From positions 1-44,262 of the forward strand of contig JAAUPA010000009.1 of NCBI GenBank assembly GCA_012034615.1: 44,262 nucleotides of DNA. Reading direction: 5' to 3'. The notes under the pieces are model-generated. The model ran no database searches. It was not told the DNA's origin and worked only from the letters and a program-made list of their open reading frames with translations. Below are positions 1-8,940 of this stretch, piece after piece (the first letter of the stretch is position 1; each line of letters begins with the position of its first letter). Made by a program: the position numbers and the translations under genes. The stretch is from Leptolyngbyaceae cyanobacterium CSU_1_4 (GTDB lineage Bacteria > Cyanobacteriota > Cyanobacteriia > Elainellales > Elainellaceae).

Positions 1-166
1 ATAAGCCTCTGAATTGGATAAACGCCCCAGCACTAACTTTGAACGTTTCAAAACACCTTAGGTCAGTATACAGACTGTAAGGTTGCCTTGAATGCTGAAG
101 AGAGAGTGAGTTCGACCCAAAAATCTTCTAAATTGAGAAGAGTGATATTTTCTCAATGAGTCCATT
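1..166. other. left-edge spacer with two competing hairpins
   Basis: No gene is supported here. The last 50 bases hold two overlapping small stems: TCTTCT/AGAAGA around 123-140, and ATTGAGAA/TTCTCAAT starting near 132. They cannot form together. They lie just ahead of the phytol-kinase-like gene, so they could be leader structure or chance. No convincing -35/-10 pair was seen. Confidence 0.3.
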
Positions 167-178
167 TTGTTGAACTCT

Positions 179-856
179 ATGTCCCTAACTGAGCCCAGTC
201 TAAGCTTACAGGTTGCCGTGGTTGCAGTCTGGCTAATGGTTGTGGTGGCGATCGCCGAAGTGCTTCGCCGCTTTGCCCATGCCCAGCCTGAAATGGTTCG
301 CAAAGTGGTTCATATTGGCACAGGCAACGTTATTTTGATTGCCTGGTGGCTGCAAATTCCTGCCTGGATGGGAATTTTAGCGTCGGTGCTGTTCAGCTTA
401 GTGACTCTCTTATCTTACCGGCTATCAATTTTGCCCGATATCAATAATATTGGACGAAAAAGTCTAGGCACTTTTTTCTATGCCGTCAGTATTGGTTTGT
501 TGATTAGCATTTTTTGGCAAACTCATGTTTACTATGCGGTCATGGGCGTGTTGATTATGACTTGGGGCGATGGACTGGCAGCGCTGATTGGAAAACAGTG
601 GGGGCAGCACCCTTACAAGCTTTGGGGAATGCAAAAGAGCTGGGAGGGGTCGCTGGCGATGGCAGTGGTTAGCTATGGTGTCAGTAGCTCTATTTTTTTA
701 TATGTGCAGGGGAATATTTGGCAAACTTGGCTGGTGTCCGCCGCGATCGCGCTCATCGCCACTGGGTTAGAAGCTTTTTCTAAATGGGGTATAGATAATT
801 TGACGGTGCCCTTAGGCAGCGCGATCGCGGCTTTTCTGTTAAACGGCTTTTTTTAA
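179..856 (+). CDS. phytol kinase / polyprenol kinase family membrane protein
   Basis: This is an integral membrane protein of about 225 residues, in the family of plant VTE5 phytol kinase and its cyanobacterial homologues. Those enzymes use CTP to phosphorylate phytol or related prenols and feed tocopherol and chlorophyll-phytol salvage. Visible family features are the MVRKVVHIGTGN segment near residue 42, the TWGDGLAALIGKQWG segment near 135, and a KSWEGS segment near 158. Six or so hydrophobic helices alternate with these motifs. The open frame reaches back to TTG codons at 167 and 170. I chose the ATG at 179, although no good ribosome binding site decides it. Family membership is clear. 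The exact substrate (phytol, geranylgeraniol or another polyprenol) is inferred. Confidence 0.85.
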   Translation: MSLTEPSLSLQVAVVAVWLMVVVAIAEVLRRFAHAQPEMVRKVVHIGTGNVILIAWWLQIPAWMGILASVLFSLVTLLSYRLSILPDINNIGRKSLGTFFYAVSIGLLISIFWQTHVYYAVMGVLIMTWGDGLAALIGKQWGQHPYKLWGMQKSWEGSLAMAVVSYGVSSSIFLYVQGNIWQTWLVSAAIALIATGLEAFSKWGIDNLTVPLGSAIAAFLLNGFF

Positions 857-916
857 TGGAACTACACTAGACCTCCAACGTCTGCCTATGATGAAGAAGG
901 GTTGGCTAGAGGAACA

Positions 917-1471
917 ATGTCTTACAAAAAACTTTTGAAACGGGGAATAGGGGCGGCATGGGTCACCCCGATCGTGCTTGTTCTATGGAGCTCAGGGGCG
1001 ATCGCGGCTGAGCAGGTGATCCTCAAATACAACATTTTTGAACGTTCAGTTTCGGTTGCAGAACTCACCACTTTTGCCGAAACAGGCAAACTTTCGCGTG
1101 ACCTCAAAGCCTATATACGCGCCTCTAAACAAGACCCAGAGCAAATTCGTCGAACCCTCACCGACAAAGTTGAGGTGAATGTCGTCACGCTCGATCGCGT
1201 TTTGAATAGCATCGTTGGCAACGTCGCCCTAGAGCAACTGAGTCAATATATCTACACGTCTTCTCGCAAAGCAGACCCAGAAGCGATGAGAGCTGCCCTC
1301 GTGCTATCTGCCGCCGAAGACAACACCATCAGCATTCTTGAAATTGCTCAAAACTACCCCACGGAAGAGATTTACATTGATGGCGATCGCCTTGCCGAAA
1401 CCTACGCACAGATTTTACTGCTTAGAGGCGGTCTAGATAACTTGCTAGAGCGGATTAGAGAAGTCCTTTGA
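917..1471 (+). CDS. exported DUF1400-domain protein
   Basis: This is a protein of about 184 residues starting at the ATG after AGAGGAACA, a reasonable Shine-Dalgarno, rather than at the TTG five codons upstream. The N-terminus (MSYKKLLKRG, then a hydrophobic stretch ending SSGAIAAEQV) looks like a signal peptide with cleavage after AIA. The rest resembles the DUF1400 domain: VILKYNIFERSVSVAEL, then TFAETGKLSRDLKAYI, and repeated helical segments. That domain is usually found at the N-terminus of cyanobacterial alpha/beta hydrolases. Here it stands alone, with no hydrolase domain behind it. Function is unknown and a periplasmic location is inferred from the signal peptide. Confidence 0.75.
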   Translation: MSYKKLLKRGIGAAWVTPIVLVLWSSGAIAAEQVILKYNIFERSVSVAELTTFAETGKLSRDLKAYIRASKQDPEQIRRTLTDKVEVNVVTLDRVLNSIVGNVALEQLSQYIYTSSRKADPEAMRAALVLSAAEDNTISILEIAQNYPTEEIYIDGDRLAETYAQILLLRGGLDNLLERIREVL

Positions 1472-1515
1472 GAAAGTTCGCCACAAGCCCGCCCGCCACA
1501 AGCCACCTACAGGGA

Positions 1516-1716
1516 CTAATAAGCCAAAGTTTCTAGGGTTTCACGCAAGTAACAACTGACCAGTTGTTCTTGGTTAAGGCTCTGAATTTGTGGGCTAGTC
1601 GTCGCTTGCTCAAGGTGCCAACGCTTGAACCCAGAGCTTGTGGCGATCGCCCGTTTCAGGCTGTTCCAGGTCGTATCTTCCGAAAACTGGCTTGGGGGAG
1701 TAGATGGAGAAGCCAT
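1516..1716 (-). CDS. small conserved cyanobacterial protein
   Basis: This 66-residue reverse-strand ORF lies between two forward genes. It has an ATG start preceded by CTGAGGTTTCT, a good binding site at suitable spacing. The sequence begins MASPSTPPSQFSEDTTWNSL, is followed by a basic helix (KRAIATSSGFKRW), and ends YLRETLETLAY. I recognise this style from short conserved cyanobacterial hypothetical proteins, but I know of no function. It has no membrane segment, no cysteine pairs and no catalytic motif. A forward ORF over the same bases has no family-like sequence, so I prefer this strand. Confidence 0.6.
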   Translation of the reverse strand: MASPSTPPSQFSEDTTWNSLKRAIATSSGFKRWHLEQATTSPQIQSLNQEQLVSCYLRETLETLAY

Positions 1717-1830
1717 AGAAACCTCAGAGAATCACACACGACAAAATTTCGTTCGTCAACCTTTCATCATGCATCAACAGCATAACGCACCTGCTCTCAT
1801 CAGAAGTGTGTTGCTTTACACTGTGCTGTA

Positions 1831-1859
1831 TTAAGCCAGATTGAAAGTTAAGCCAGATT
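1831..1859. repeat. 12-bp direct repeat ahead of deoC
   Basis: TTAAGCCAGATT occurs twice, at 1831-1842 and 1848-1859, a 17-base period. The pair sits 23 bases upstream of the deoC GTG. It could be a regulator binding pair or a small slippage duplication. Confidence 0.5.
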
Positions 1860-1881
1860 AAAAACAAGCGAGGTTAGAAGG

Positions 1882-2568
1882 GTGGCAGGATTTACGACTG
1901 AAATTAACTTAGCAGAATTTATTGATCACTCTCTCCTGAATCTGGCGGCAACGCCAGAGCAGATTTTAAAGTGCTGCGAAGAGGCAGATCGATTTGGTTT
2001 TCCCACCGTCTGCATTTTCCCGAGTGCCGTGCGTCAGGCAGTAGAATTCTTGCATCACAAACGTCCTCAAGTCTGCACAGTGATTGGTTTTCCAACGGGC
2101 GCAACCACCTCGGCGGTGAAGTTGTTCGAGGCACAGGAAGCCACGGAAAATGGGGCTAATGAGTTAGATGTGGTGATTAACTTGGGCTGGCTAAAATCTG
2201 GCAACACTGAGGCGTTACATCGAGAACTTGCTGCCCTCGTTGAGGAGACAGGGCTACCGATTAAAGCCATCTTGGAAACCGCCATTTTGACGGATGAGGA
2301 GAAGGTGCTGGCTGCCGAAATCTGCATGGATGCGGGGGTCTCATTTCTAAAGACTAGCACTGGCTGGCTCGGGGGCGCAACGGTTGCTGATGTTCAACTT
2401 TTGCACCAAGTGGCCAAAGACCAGGTTGCGATCAAGGCTTCGGGTGGAATTCGGACGGCAGAACAGGCGATCGCGCTAATTCTGGCGGGTGCGACTCGGT
2501 TAGGAACTTCCTACGGTCCCGCTTTAGTTCAGCAACACGGTACGCTTGAGAAAGGATCAGCCTCTTAA
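1882..2568 (+). CDS. deoC: deoxyribose-phosphate aldolase
   Basis: The 228-residue class I aldolase reversibly cleaves 2-deoxyribose 5-phosphate to glyceraldehyde 3-phosphate and acetaldehyde, in deoxynucleoside salvage in the cytoplasm. The TIM-barrel hallmarks are present: IDHSLL near the N-terminus, [10 protein letters not shown] in the middle, and FLKTSTGW with the likely Schiff-base Lys157. [11 protein letters not shown] carries the second essential lysine, Lys185, and phosphate-binding [10 protein letters not shown] is at the C-terminus. Length is normal for the family. The start is GTG, preceded by AGGTTAGAAGG. It is followed after about 15 bases by recO, so the two probably share a transcript. 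Confidence 0.95.
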   Translation: MAGFTTEINLAEFIDHSLLNLAATPEQILKCCEEADRFGFPTVCIFPSAVRQAVEFLHHKRPQVCTVIGFPTGATTSAVKLFEAQEATENGANELDVVINLGWLKSGNTEALHRELAALVEETGLPIKAILETAILTDEEKVLAAEICMDAGVSFLKTSTGWLGGATVADVQLLHQVAKDQVAIKASGGIRTAEQAIALILAGATRLGTSYGPALVQQHGTLEKGSAS

Positions 2569-2583
2569 TGTCTCTTAGTGATT

Positions 2584-3516
2584 ATGAGTGGAACTTACAA
2601 GGCAATTGGAATCAACCTCAAGACCACGCCATCGGGTGAGTCCGATCGCTTATTAACCATTCTCACCGAAGAATTTGGCTTAATTCGGGCGATCGCCCCA
2701 GGTGCTCGTAAACATAAATCTAGCCTGGGCGGTCGGAGCGGCTTGTTCGTCGTCAATCAACTATTAATTGTCCAAGGGCGCAGTCTTGACAAAGTCATTC
2801 AAGCCGAAAGCCTAGAGTCCTATCCGGGGCTGAGTCAAAGCCTGAGTAAACTCACCGCAGGTCAGTATTTGGCAGAGCTTGCCCTCTGTCAAGCTTTAAG
2901 CGATCAACCGCAGGTCGAGTTGCTTTGCCTAATGAGAGAACACCTGAGCCGCGTAGAAAAATCCCCTGCGACGCTTGCCTGCCTTACCCATGCCTCCTTT
3001 CACCTCCTTGCTTTAGCAGGAATTACCCCTCAAGTTCAGGAATGCTGCGTTACCCAGGATGTGATTATCCCAGACCTAAGCGACCCGAACTGGAGAATTG
3101 GCTTCAGCGTTGTCTCCGGAGGCACCGTCCAACTCGCCGAACTCAACGCTTTATCTCCTGCCTCAGCTCGTCCTCAAAAAAAAATATCGCCCTCCTCTTC
3201 AACGATCGCCCAAACCACCGCCAAAACCACCGCCAAAGGGTCTAAACCTGTCTCAGCCCCACCGTCTTTTGCCTGGGTGACTCAACTGAATGCCCTAGAG
3301 CTATGGCTGCTTCAAGGATTAGCTCAACCTAATTTTGTTCAAGATCTGCTGCAAGCCGATGAGGCAATTTTGCAGCCAGATTATGATCAGGCGTGGCTTT
3401 CTATTGAACGAGTATTGCGCCATTATGCTCAATATCACCTCGATCGCCCTATTCGCTCTGCGGCACTCATTGATGCCTGTTTTGTTCCTGCTAACGCCCC
3501 TTCTCCCTGTCCGTAA
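2584..3516 (+). CDS. recO: DNA repair protein RecO
   Basis: RecO is a single-strand DNA annealing and RecF-pathway mediator that helps load RecA at gaps. The N-terminal OB fold is recognisable (YKAIGINLKTTPSGESDRLL, then LTEEFGLIRAIAPGARKHKSSLGG), followed by the helical domain typical of RecO. Around residues 195-228 there is a low-complexity Lys/Thr/Ser/Pro insertion (TIAQTTAKTTAKGSKPVS), which looks like an unstructured loop with small repeats. The frame also has a GTG at 2578, two codons upstream. I chose the ATG, giving MSGTYKAIGI. Spacing to deoC is short, and the next gene begins three bases after the stop, so this is an operon-like run. Confidence 0.92.
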   Translation: MSGTYKAIGINLKTTPSGESDRLLTILTEEFGLIRAIAPGARKHKSSLGGRSGLFVVNQLLIVQGRSLDKVIQAESLESYPGLSQSLSKLTAGQYLAELALCQALSDQPQVELLCLMREHLSRVEKSPATLACLTHASFHLLALAGITPQVQECCVTQDVIIPDLSDPNWRIGFSVVSGGTVQLAELNALSPASARPQKKISPSSSTIAQTTAKTTAKGSKPVSAPPSFAWVTQLNALELWLLQGLAQPNFVQDLLQADEAILQPDYDQAWLSIERVLRHYAQYHLDRPIRSAALIDACFVPANAPSPCP

Positions 3517-3519
3517 ACC

Positions 3520-5078
3520 ATGATGATGCGACCGTCTGATTTTGAAACCCCTAAAACATCAACAGCATCAGACCCCCTGATGCTCCCGCGTTATCTTGAG
3601 GCAACTGAGCAGCACCCGTCTGGTGAGAGCAGCACCCGCATTGTCCCGGACGATTTTGGCATTAAACCCTGGGCTAAAGAGGAAGAATTGCCTCAGGGAA
3701 AAGCCAATGGAAATGGAAACGGCGCGATCGCCACCTCCCCGCCACCCAGCGTTCCTCCAGAGCCCGATCCCGAACATGGATTTCTCCCAGTCCTTAGAAA
3801 CCGCAATTTTCTGGCGCTCTGGAGTGGTCAGGTCTTTTCTCAATTAGCCGATAAAGTTTATTTAGTCCTCATGATTGCCCTGATCGCGAACCGGTTTCAG
3901 TCGGCTGACCAAACCATTAGCGGCTGGGTGTCTTCGTTAATGATCGCCTCCACTATTCCTGCTATTCTGTTCGGCTCAGTTGCCGGAGTATTTGTCGATC
4001 ATTGGCGCAAACGGGCAGTGCTCGTCGTCACTAATCTCCTACGGGGTGGGCTGGTTCTAAGTCTCCCGTTCCTACTATGGAGTACTCAGGGCTGGCATTC
4101 GTTTTACGGTTTACCCATTGGTTTTTGTGTTTTGCTGGGCATCACCTTTTTAGTTTCGACTCTCACTCAGTTTTTTGCGCCAGCCGAGCAAGCCGTTATT
4201 CCCCTAGTCGTAGAACGTCGCCATTTGCTCTCTGCAAACTCCCTCTACACCATGACGATGATGGCATCGGTCATTGTTGGCTTTGCCCTGGGTGAACCTT
4301 TACTGGCTCTGGCAGATCAACTGGTTGCGCCGATCGCCACCGCCCTCAACGCCACCCCCGATATTGGCAAAGAACTGTTGGTGGGCGGCAGCTATGCGAT
4401 CGCGGGGTTCCTGCTGATGCTGCTCAAAACCAAAGAAAAACCTGCGACTTCCGACGAAACCCTTCCTGCCGTCTGGGACAATATTCGTGACGGTCTCCGC
4501 TATCTCAAGCATCAACGCCAAGTTCGGAACGCGCTCATTCACCTGGTTATCCTGTTCTCTATTTTCGCAGCCCTGGCAGTTCTAGCAGTGCGAATGGCAG
4601 AGGTTATGCCCGATATTAAGTCTTCCCAGTTTGGGTTCTTGTTGGCAGCCGGTGGGGTAGGAATGGCGATCGGGGCAGTCCTAGTGGGGCAATTTGGGCA
4701 GCGCTTCTCTCGCACTCAGCTCGGCTTCTATGGCTCAGTCGGAATGGCAGTTTCCCTAGTAGCAGTGTCTTGCTTTGCCCATCGGTTTTTCCCTTGCCTG
4801 CCTCTTTTAGTTTGCCTCGGGGCTTGCTGTGCGATCGCGGAGTGCCCATGCAAACCGCCATTCAAGAAGAAACCCCCGAACATATGCGCGGCAAAGTATT
4901 CGGCTTACAAAATAATGCCATCAACATCGCGCTGAGCCTGCCCCTTGTCTTAGCAGGCTTAGCAGAAACCTGGTTTGGGCTGCAAGCCGTCTTCTTAGCC
5001 CTAGCCGTTTTAGCAATGGCAGGCGGCATTTTAACTCGGACAATTTCTCCCACCCAAGCTGATGAAGCAACGCCATAA
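3520..5078 (+). pseudogene. MFS transporter, interrupted by one frameshift
   Basis: This is a major facilitator superfamily exporter whose substrate cannot be told from sequence. About 85 polar, probably disordered residues precede the membrane domain. That domain starts near FLPVLRNRNFLALWSGQVFSQLADKVYLVL, a typical opening of cyanobacterial MFS permeases. The first frame runs to 4935 but turns to nonsense after CCAIAE. The proper continuation, GVPMQTAIQEETPEHMRGKV, lies one frame away from 4839 to 5078. One extra G in the GG at 4839-4840 would restore an unbroken protein of about 519 residues with the usual twelve helices. Both halves are otherwise intact. Either the base was lost in sequencing, or the gene was very recently inactivated. 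Confidence 0.85.
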
Positions 5079-5140
5079 CCGTCTAAAATTCTTAATATTA
5101 GATTCTTATTTCTCAAAAGATTACTTAGCGATTAACTTGA

Positions 5141-6289
5141 ATGCATATTGCTTGGCTTGGAAAGAAGTCCCCATTTTGTGGCAATGTTACCTACGGTCGA
5201 GAAGTCACGAATTCGCTATTAGATCGAGGTCATCAGGTTAGCTTTGTCCACTTTGCCCCCGAAGATACCCCTCTTGAGCCTCGTTCAGAATGGCAGGAAG
5301 TCCCTATTCCCTTTCTCTACAAGTCTCAGATCTACACCATTCCCTCGTTCAAATCGAGTAAAGTCCTTACCCAAGCGCTCAGGCAGCTCAGACCCGACGT
5401 GGTTCATGCCTCCCTCACCCTCTCTCCGCTCGATTTTTTACTCCCAGAAATTTGCGCAGAACTTGGCTTGCCCCTAGTAGCCACCTTCCATCCTCCCTTT
5501 GATCATAAACGCCGCAACTTTACATCCGGCACTCAACATTTGATGTATCAGCTCTACGCCCCCTTTCTAGCCAGCTACAACCGCGTCATCGTATTTTCTA
5601 AGATCCAGCGAGACTTATTAGTTCGCTTAGGGGTTCCAGAACCCAGAGTAGCAGTCATTCCCAATGGGGTTGATGTCAACAAGTATTCGCCGGGTCTATC
5701 AAAGCTCAAAACCCAAATCAACGCTCAGCGAGTTTTTGTCTATCAAGGACGGATTGCTGCCGAGAAAAATGTCGAGTCGCTCCTGCGAGCCTGGAAACAA
5801 GCAGACATGAGCAAAGGCAGCAAGCTAGTGATTGTGGGCAACGGCTCTAATGCCCTTTCTCTCATGAGTGCCTATGGCACCGATCAAGGGGTGATTTGGA
5901 TGGGGTTTGTGGCTGATGAGCAGCAGCGTATTCAAGTTCTCCGAGGATCAGATGTCTTTATTTTGCCGTCTTTGGTCGAAGGGCTGTCGCTTTCTTTATT
6001 AGAGGCGATGTCCTGTGGAGTGGCTTGTGTGGCAACCGATGCTGGCGCTGATGGGGAAGTTCTTGAAGAAGGAGCGGGCATTGTGATTAACACTCAACGG
6101 GTATCGACGCAACTGCAAACCCTACTTCCCATGTTTCAAGATCACCCCGAACTCACTACTCTCTTAGGACGCAAAGCTCGTCAACGGGTTCTAGATCGCT
6201 ACACTCTTGCCCAAAACATTACCCAGCTCGAAGATCTATATCGCCAAGTGTTGAAGCAACAGCACATCTATTCCAGCAGCTTAGTTTAA
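5141..6289 (+). CDS. GT4 glycosyltransferase, possible digalactosyldiacylglycerol synthase (DgdA-like)
   Basis: This is a 382-residue retaining GT-B glycosyltransferase. It opens with MHIAWLGKKSPFCGNVTYGREV, the nucleotide-fold strand plus acceptor-side glycine motif. It continues with the interdomain VAVIPNGVDVNKYSPG segment near residue 170. It carries the GT4 EX7E motif in EGLSLSLLEAMSCG, with Glu280 and Glu288. I associate this N-terminus with the cyanobacterial DgdA family (Synechocystis slr1508), which adds the second galactose to galactolipid for thylakoid membranes. That link is from memory and not proven here. The gene starts about 60 bases after the MFS gene, in an AT-rich gap with no clear terminator. 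A GT2 glucolipid synthase of the same lipid pathway lies at 41.9 kb. Confidence 0.85.
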   Translation: MHIAWLGKKSPFCGNVTYGREVTNSLLDRGHQVSFVHFAPEDTPLEPRSEWQEVPIPFLYKSQIYTIPSFKSSKVLTQALRQLRPDVVHASLTLSPLDFLLPEICAELGLPLVATFHPPFDHKRRNFTSGTQHLMYQLYAPFLASYNRVIVFSKIQRDLLVRLGVPEPRVAVIPNGVDVNKYSPGLSKLKTQINAQRVFVYQGRIAAEKNVESLLRAWKQADMSKGSKLVIVGNGSNALSLMSAYGTDQGVIWMGFVADEQQRIQVLRGSDVFILPSLVEGLSLSLLEAMSCGVACVATDAGADGEVLEEGAGIVINTQRVSTQLQTLLPMFQDHPELTTLLGRKARQRVLDRYTLAQNITQLEDLYRQVLKQQHIYSSSLV

Positions 6290-6359
6290 GGGCGATATAC
6301 AGCAGAATCCGCCCACATTCTGGCGATCGAGCCAGCGATCGAACTAGCTCTCAGGCTCG

Positions 6360-6374
6360 TTAGTTGTAAACTAA
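6360..6374. promoter_or_regulatory. perfect 6-bp palindrome upstream of RHH gene
   Basis: TTAGTT-GTA-AACTAA is a perfect inverted repeat with a 3-base centre, about 100 bases ahead of the ribbon-helix-helix protein. Its size suits a dimeric DNA-binding protein. That it is an operator is inference. Confidence 0.35.
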
Positions 6375-6386
6375 TGTAACAATAAT

Positions 6387-6416
6387 GCTGTCAAAGCGTT
6401 TTGCCTCCTTGACAGC
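6387..6416. promoter_or_regulatory. 8-bp inverted repeat, hairpin or operator
   Basis: GCTGTCAA (6387-6394) and TTGACAGC (6409-6416) are perfect complements around a 14-base loop that ends in GCCTCC. There is no U-tract, so it is not a standard terminator. It sits 59 bases before the likely RHH start. It could be an autoregulatory operator or a leader hairpin. Confidence 0.4.
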
Positions 6417-6475
6417 TTCCAATGAGCAAGACTATTCTGATCTTCATACCCGGGTATCAACTACATAGTCGTTTT

Positions 6476-6826
6476 ATGCAAGACAAGCACAAGGTCACTT
6501 TATATCTCCCCCCAGAACTTCATCGACAGCTAAAAATCAAGGCTGCTGTTGACTTTGAACCCATGTCTACGATCGCCGAGCGGGCAATTGTCTTCTACTT
6601 GACGCATTCGGATGTGGTAGACGAAGTGGAACTGTCCCACGGGCAGACCCACAAAATCTATGACTGTCCTCATTGCTCTAGTCCTCTCATTATGAAAGAC
6701 GGAGAGGTCGCTACAGTCGGTGAGCGGTATAGCATTTTGTCGGAAGAAAATGTTCCTAATTCTGCTCTGTCGGAAGCTCAGGTTAGTTCTGATCAACGAG
6801 ATGAAGGTGAATTAGTCATTTGTTAG
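6476..6826 (+). CDS. ribbon-helix-helix-like protein with a Cys pair
   Basis: About 116 residues from the ATG at 6476. The longer frame from 6422 adds 18 hydrophobic, non-conserved-looking residues. The start MQDKHKVTLYLPPELHRQLKIKAA followed by STIAERAIVFYL is a textbook ribbon-helix-helix (CopG/Arc-like) pattern: one beta strand and two helices. After it comes YDCPHCSSPLIMKDGE, one CxxC pair that might join in zinc binding, then an acidic Ser/Glu-rich tail. Such proteins bind DNA as dimers through the strand. It lies directly upstream of ycf46, on the same strand and within about 90 bases, so it may regulate or co-function with that gene. Its targets are unknown. Confidence 0.75.
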   Translation: MQDKHKVTLYLPPELHRQLKIKAAVDFEPMSTIAERAIVFYLTHSDVVDEVELSHGQTHKIYDCPHCSSPLIMKDGEVATVGERYSILSEENVPNSALSEAQVSSDQRDEGELVIC

Positions 6827-6912
6827 CATGGCGTGCTTAAGCGAGTGTGTTGCTTAAGGTTAGGTCTAGGTTTGGTAATGTCTGCGCTGTTTATAGGTTA
6901 GGCTTTATGGTC

Positions 6913-8421
6913 ATGAAAGAAGAGCTTAGTATCTTAGTTCAGGCTCAATATCCTCTGATCTATCTCGTCACTTCTGAGGAAGAACGAGCTGAGCAGACGA
7001 TTGACGCTCTTGCACAAATGAAGCCCACTCGAAAGGTTTTCATTTGGACTGTTACTCATGGAATTGTTGAATACGGTCAGCCTCGCAATGTGACTCAGCA
7101 CAATACAGTTTCGCCAGAGGCGGCTGTGGAGTGGGTGATTCGTCAACGCGATCCTGGCATCTTTGTGTTCAAAGACTTGCATCCTTTCATTGATTCTCCA
7201 GCGGTAACCCGTTGGCTGCGAGATGCGATCGCCAGCTTCAAAGACACTCAAAGAACCATTATCTTGATGTCTCCGGTGCAGACAGTCCCCATTGAGTTAG
7301 AAAAAGAGGTGATTGTCCTCGACTATCCCCTGCCAGACATGGCTGAACTCAATCAAGTCCTATCTCAACAACTCGAACTTAGCCGCACCCGCCGAGTGAC
7401 CACCGAAGCTCGGGAGAAACTACTCAAAGCTGCTCTAGGGTTAACCCGCGACGAAGCCGAAAAAGTCTATCGGAAGGCACAGGTCACTTCGGGGCGTTTA
7501 ACCGAAGCTGAAGTAGATATCGTTCTCTCTGAGAAAAAGCAGCTAATTCGGCGTAATGGCATTCTAGAGTATATCGAAGAAGATGAAACTCTAGATTCGG
7601 TGGGTGGCTTAGAAGAACTTAAGCACTGGCTCAGGCAACGCTCTAATGCCTTTACCGAACGTGCCCGCGAGTATGGCTTACCCCAACCTAAAGGCATGAT
7701 GATTTTGGGCGTGCCGGGTTGTGGGAAGTCGCTCATTGCAAAAACCACTTCTCGTCTTTGGGGCTTGCCCTTGCTAAGGCTAGATATGGGTCGAGTTTAT
7801 GACGGCTCAATGGTGGGTCGGTCTGAGGCAAATTTGCGGAATGCGTTAAGAACGGCTGAGTCTATTTCGCCTGCTATTTTATTTATCGACGAAATCGATA
7901 AAGCATTTGCAGGGAGCACAGGTTCTGCTGACTCTGATGGAGGTACTTCTAGCCGAATTTTTGGTTCCTTCCTGACTTGGATGCAAGAAAAGACTTCTCC
8001 AGTCTTTGTCATGGCAACTGCCAACCGCGTTGAACGTCTGCCTGGTGAATTTTTAAGGAAGGGGCGTTTCGACGAAATTTTCTTTGTCGATCTGCCTAGC
8101 TCAGATGAACGCAAAGAAATCTTTGGCATCCATCTAGCAAAGCGGCGCGAAGATATTAGTCGGTTTGACTTAGACCAGCTTGTCATGGTCTGCGATGGTT
8201 TTTCAGGGGCAGAAATTGAACAGGCGCTAGTTGCTGCCATGTACGAAGCGTTCGCGCAAGACCGAGAGTTCACCCAGCTCGATATTATCGCTTCAATTCG
8301 AGCTACCTTACCGCTTTCCAAAACGATGCATGAGCAGGTTACTGCCCTACGGGATTGGGCAAGACAGCGCGCACGCCCTGCTGCATCCTCTGTTGCTGAG
8401 TACCAGCGACTAGAGTTCTAA
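6913..8421 (+). CDS. ycf46: AAA ATPase Ycf46
   Basis: Ycf46 is an AAA ATPase conserved in cyanobacteria and some red-lineage plastids, with reported links to photosynthetic carbon uptake but no settled mechanism. The N-terminal region of about 240 residues (MKEELSILVQAQYPLIYLVTSEEERAEQ) is characteristic. The ATPase follows: Walker A GVPGCGKS near residue 267, Walker B ILFIDEIDKA near 322, a sensor segment VMATANRVERLPGEF, and arginine finger FLRKGRFDE. A C-terminal lid contains FSGAEIEQALVAAMYEA. The frame is open back to 6847. The ATGs at 6907 and 6913 follow TTAGG, and I chose 6913 because MKEEL matches the family start. It is followed by a DUF1257 gene. Confidence 0.93.
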   Translation: MKEELSILVQAQYPLIYLVTSEEERAEQTIDALAQMKPTRKVFIWTVTHGIVEYGQPRNVTQHNTVSPEAAVEWVIRQRDPGIFVFKDLHPFIDSPAVTRWLRDAIASFKDTQRTIILMSPVQTVPIELEKEVIVLDYPLPDMAELNQVLSQQLELSRTRRVTTEAREKLLKAALGLTRDEAEKVYRKAQVTSGRLTEAEVDIVLSEKKQLIRRNGILEYIEEDETLDSVGGLEELKHWLRQRSNAFTERAREYGLPQPKGMMILGVPGCGKSLIAKTTSRLWGLPLLRLDMGRVYDGSMVGRSEANLRNALRTAESISPAILFIDEIDKAFAGSTGSADSDGGTSSRIFGSFLTWMQEKTSPVFVMATANRVERLPGEFLRKGRFDEIFFVDLPSSDERKEIFGIHLAKRREDISRFDLDQLVMVCDGFSGAEIEQALVAAMYEAFAQDREFTQLDIIASIRATLPLSKTMHEQVTALRDWARQRARPAASSVAEYQRLEF

Positions 8422-8592
8422 AAGGCTTTCTCTCCTGCTCCCACAGGAGGAAGGGCTAGTCCACTATGACTAGCAGTTTGATGGAAACAACTGAACCGCA
8501 TCTGCCAGCGTTCCACCCGTTGAGTACTGCGGCGTTATTCACAACTTGAACTGTGTCGTTTCTCTCAATTTCTCTACTGGAGGAAATCTAAA
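8422..8592. other. ycf46-ycf35 spacer with two small hairpins
   Basis: This spacer of 171 bases contains CTCCTG/CAGGAG near 8432-8449 and CTAGTC/GACTAG at 8455-8472. It ends with a strong binding site, GGAGGAAATCTAAA, before the DUF1257 start. A 27-codon ORF at 8466-8549 is possible but unsupported. The stems lack U-tracts, so read-through from ycf46 is possible. Confidence 0.35.
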
Positions 8593-8940
8593 ATGTCTCA
8601 CTTTAGCACTCTGCGCACCAAAATCACTGATGCTGAAATCCTCAAGAATTCTCTTCGGGATCTTGGAATCTCTGTAAAGACCGAGGCTGATGTTCGTGGC
8701 TACAACGGTCAGCGCGTTCGCTCTGATATTGTTGCAACCCTGGAAGGCGAATATGATTTGGGTTGGTCTCGCAATGCAGACGGGTCTTTTGACCTCATTG
8801 CTGACCTCTGGGGCGTTGCTAAAAAGCACAACCAAACTGAACTGATCAATTCGATCAACCAGAAGTACGCTGTCAACAAGACCTTGGCTGAAGTTAAGCG
8901 CCCTGGGCTACAAAACGCTAACGTTAGATTGGTTATGTAG
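8593..8940 (+). CDS. ycf35: DUF1257 / Ycf35 protein
   Basis: This 115-residue soluble protein begins MSHFSTLRTKITDAEILKNSL and contains the DUF1257 features VRGYNGQ, DLGWSRNADGSFDLIADLWG and the helical INSINQKYAVNK. DUF1257 corresponds to plastid Ycf35, whose biochemical role is not known to me. The start is fixed by GGAGGAAAT at good spacing. The gene lies just after ycf46, an arrangement I associate with cyanobacteria, which supports a shared process. It is closed by a strong terminator about 30 bases downstream. The C-terminal tail (KRPGLQNANVRLVM) carries no extra domain. Confidence 0.88.
   Translation: MSHFSTLRTKITDAEILKNSLRDLGISVKTEADVRGYNGQRVRSDIVATLEGEYDLGWSRNADGSFDLIADLWGVAKKHNQTELINSINQKYAVNKTLAEVKRPGLQNANVRLVM

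Noticed and set aside
58-303. 81-codon reverse ORF at the left edge
   Set aside because: It overlaps the N-terminus of the phytol-kinase-like gene, and its Thr/Ile-rich translation is not protein-like. It is a shadow frame.
8466-8549. 27-codon ORF between ycf46 and ycf35
   Set aside because: Its binding site is poorly spaced, its sequence has no pattern, and it overlaps a small stem. Unsupported without conservation data.
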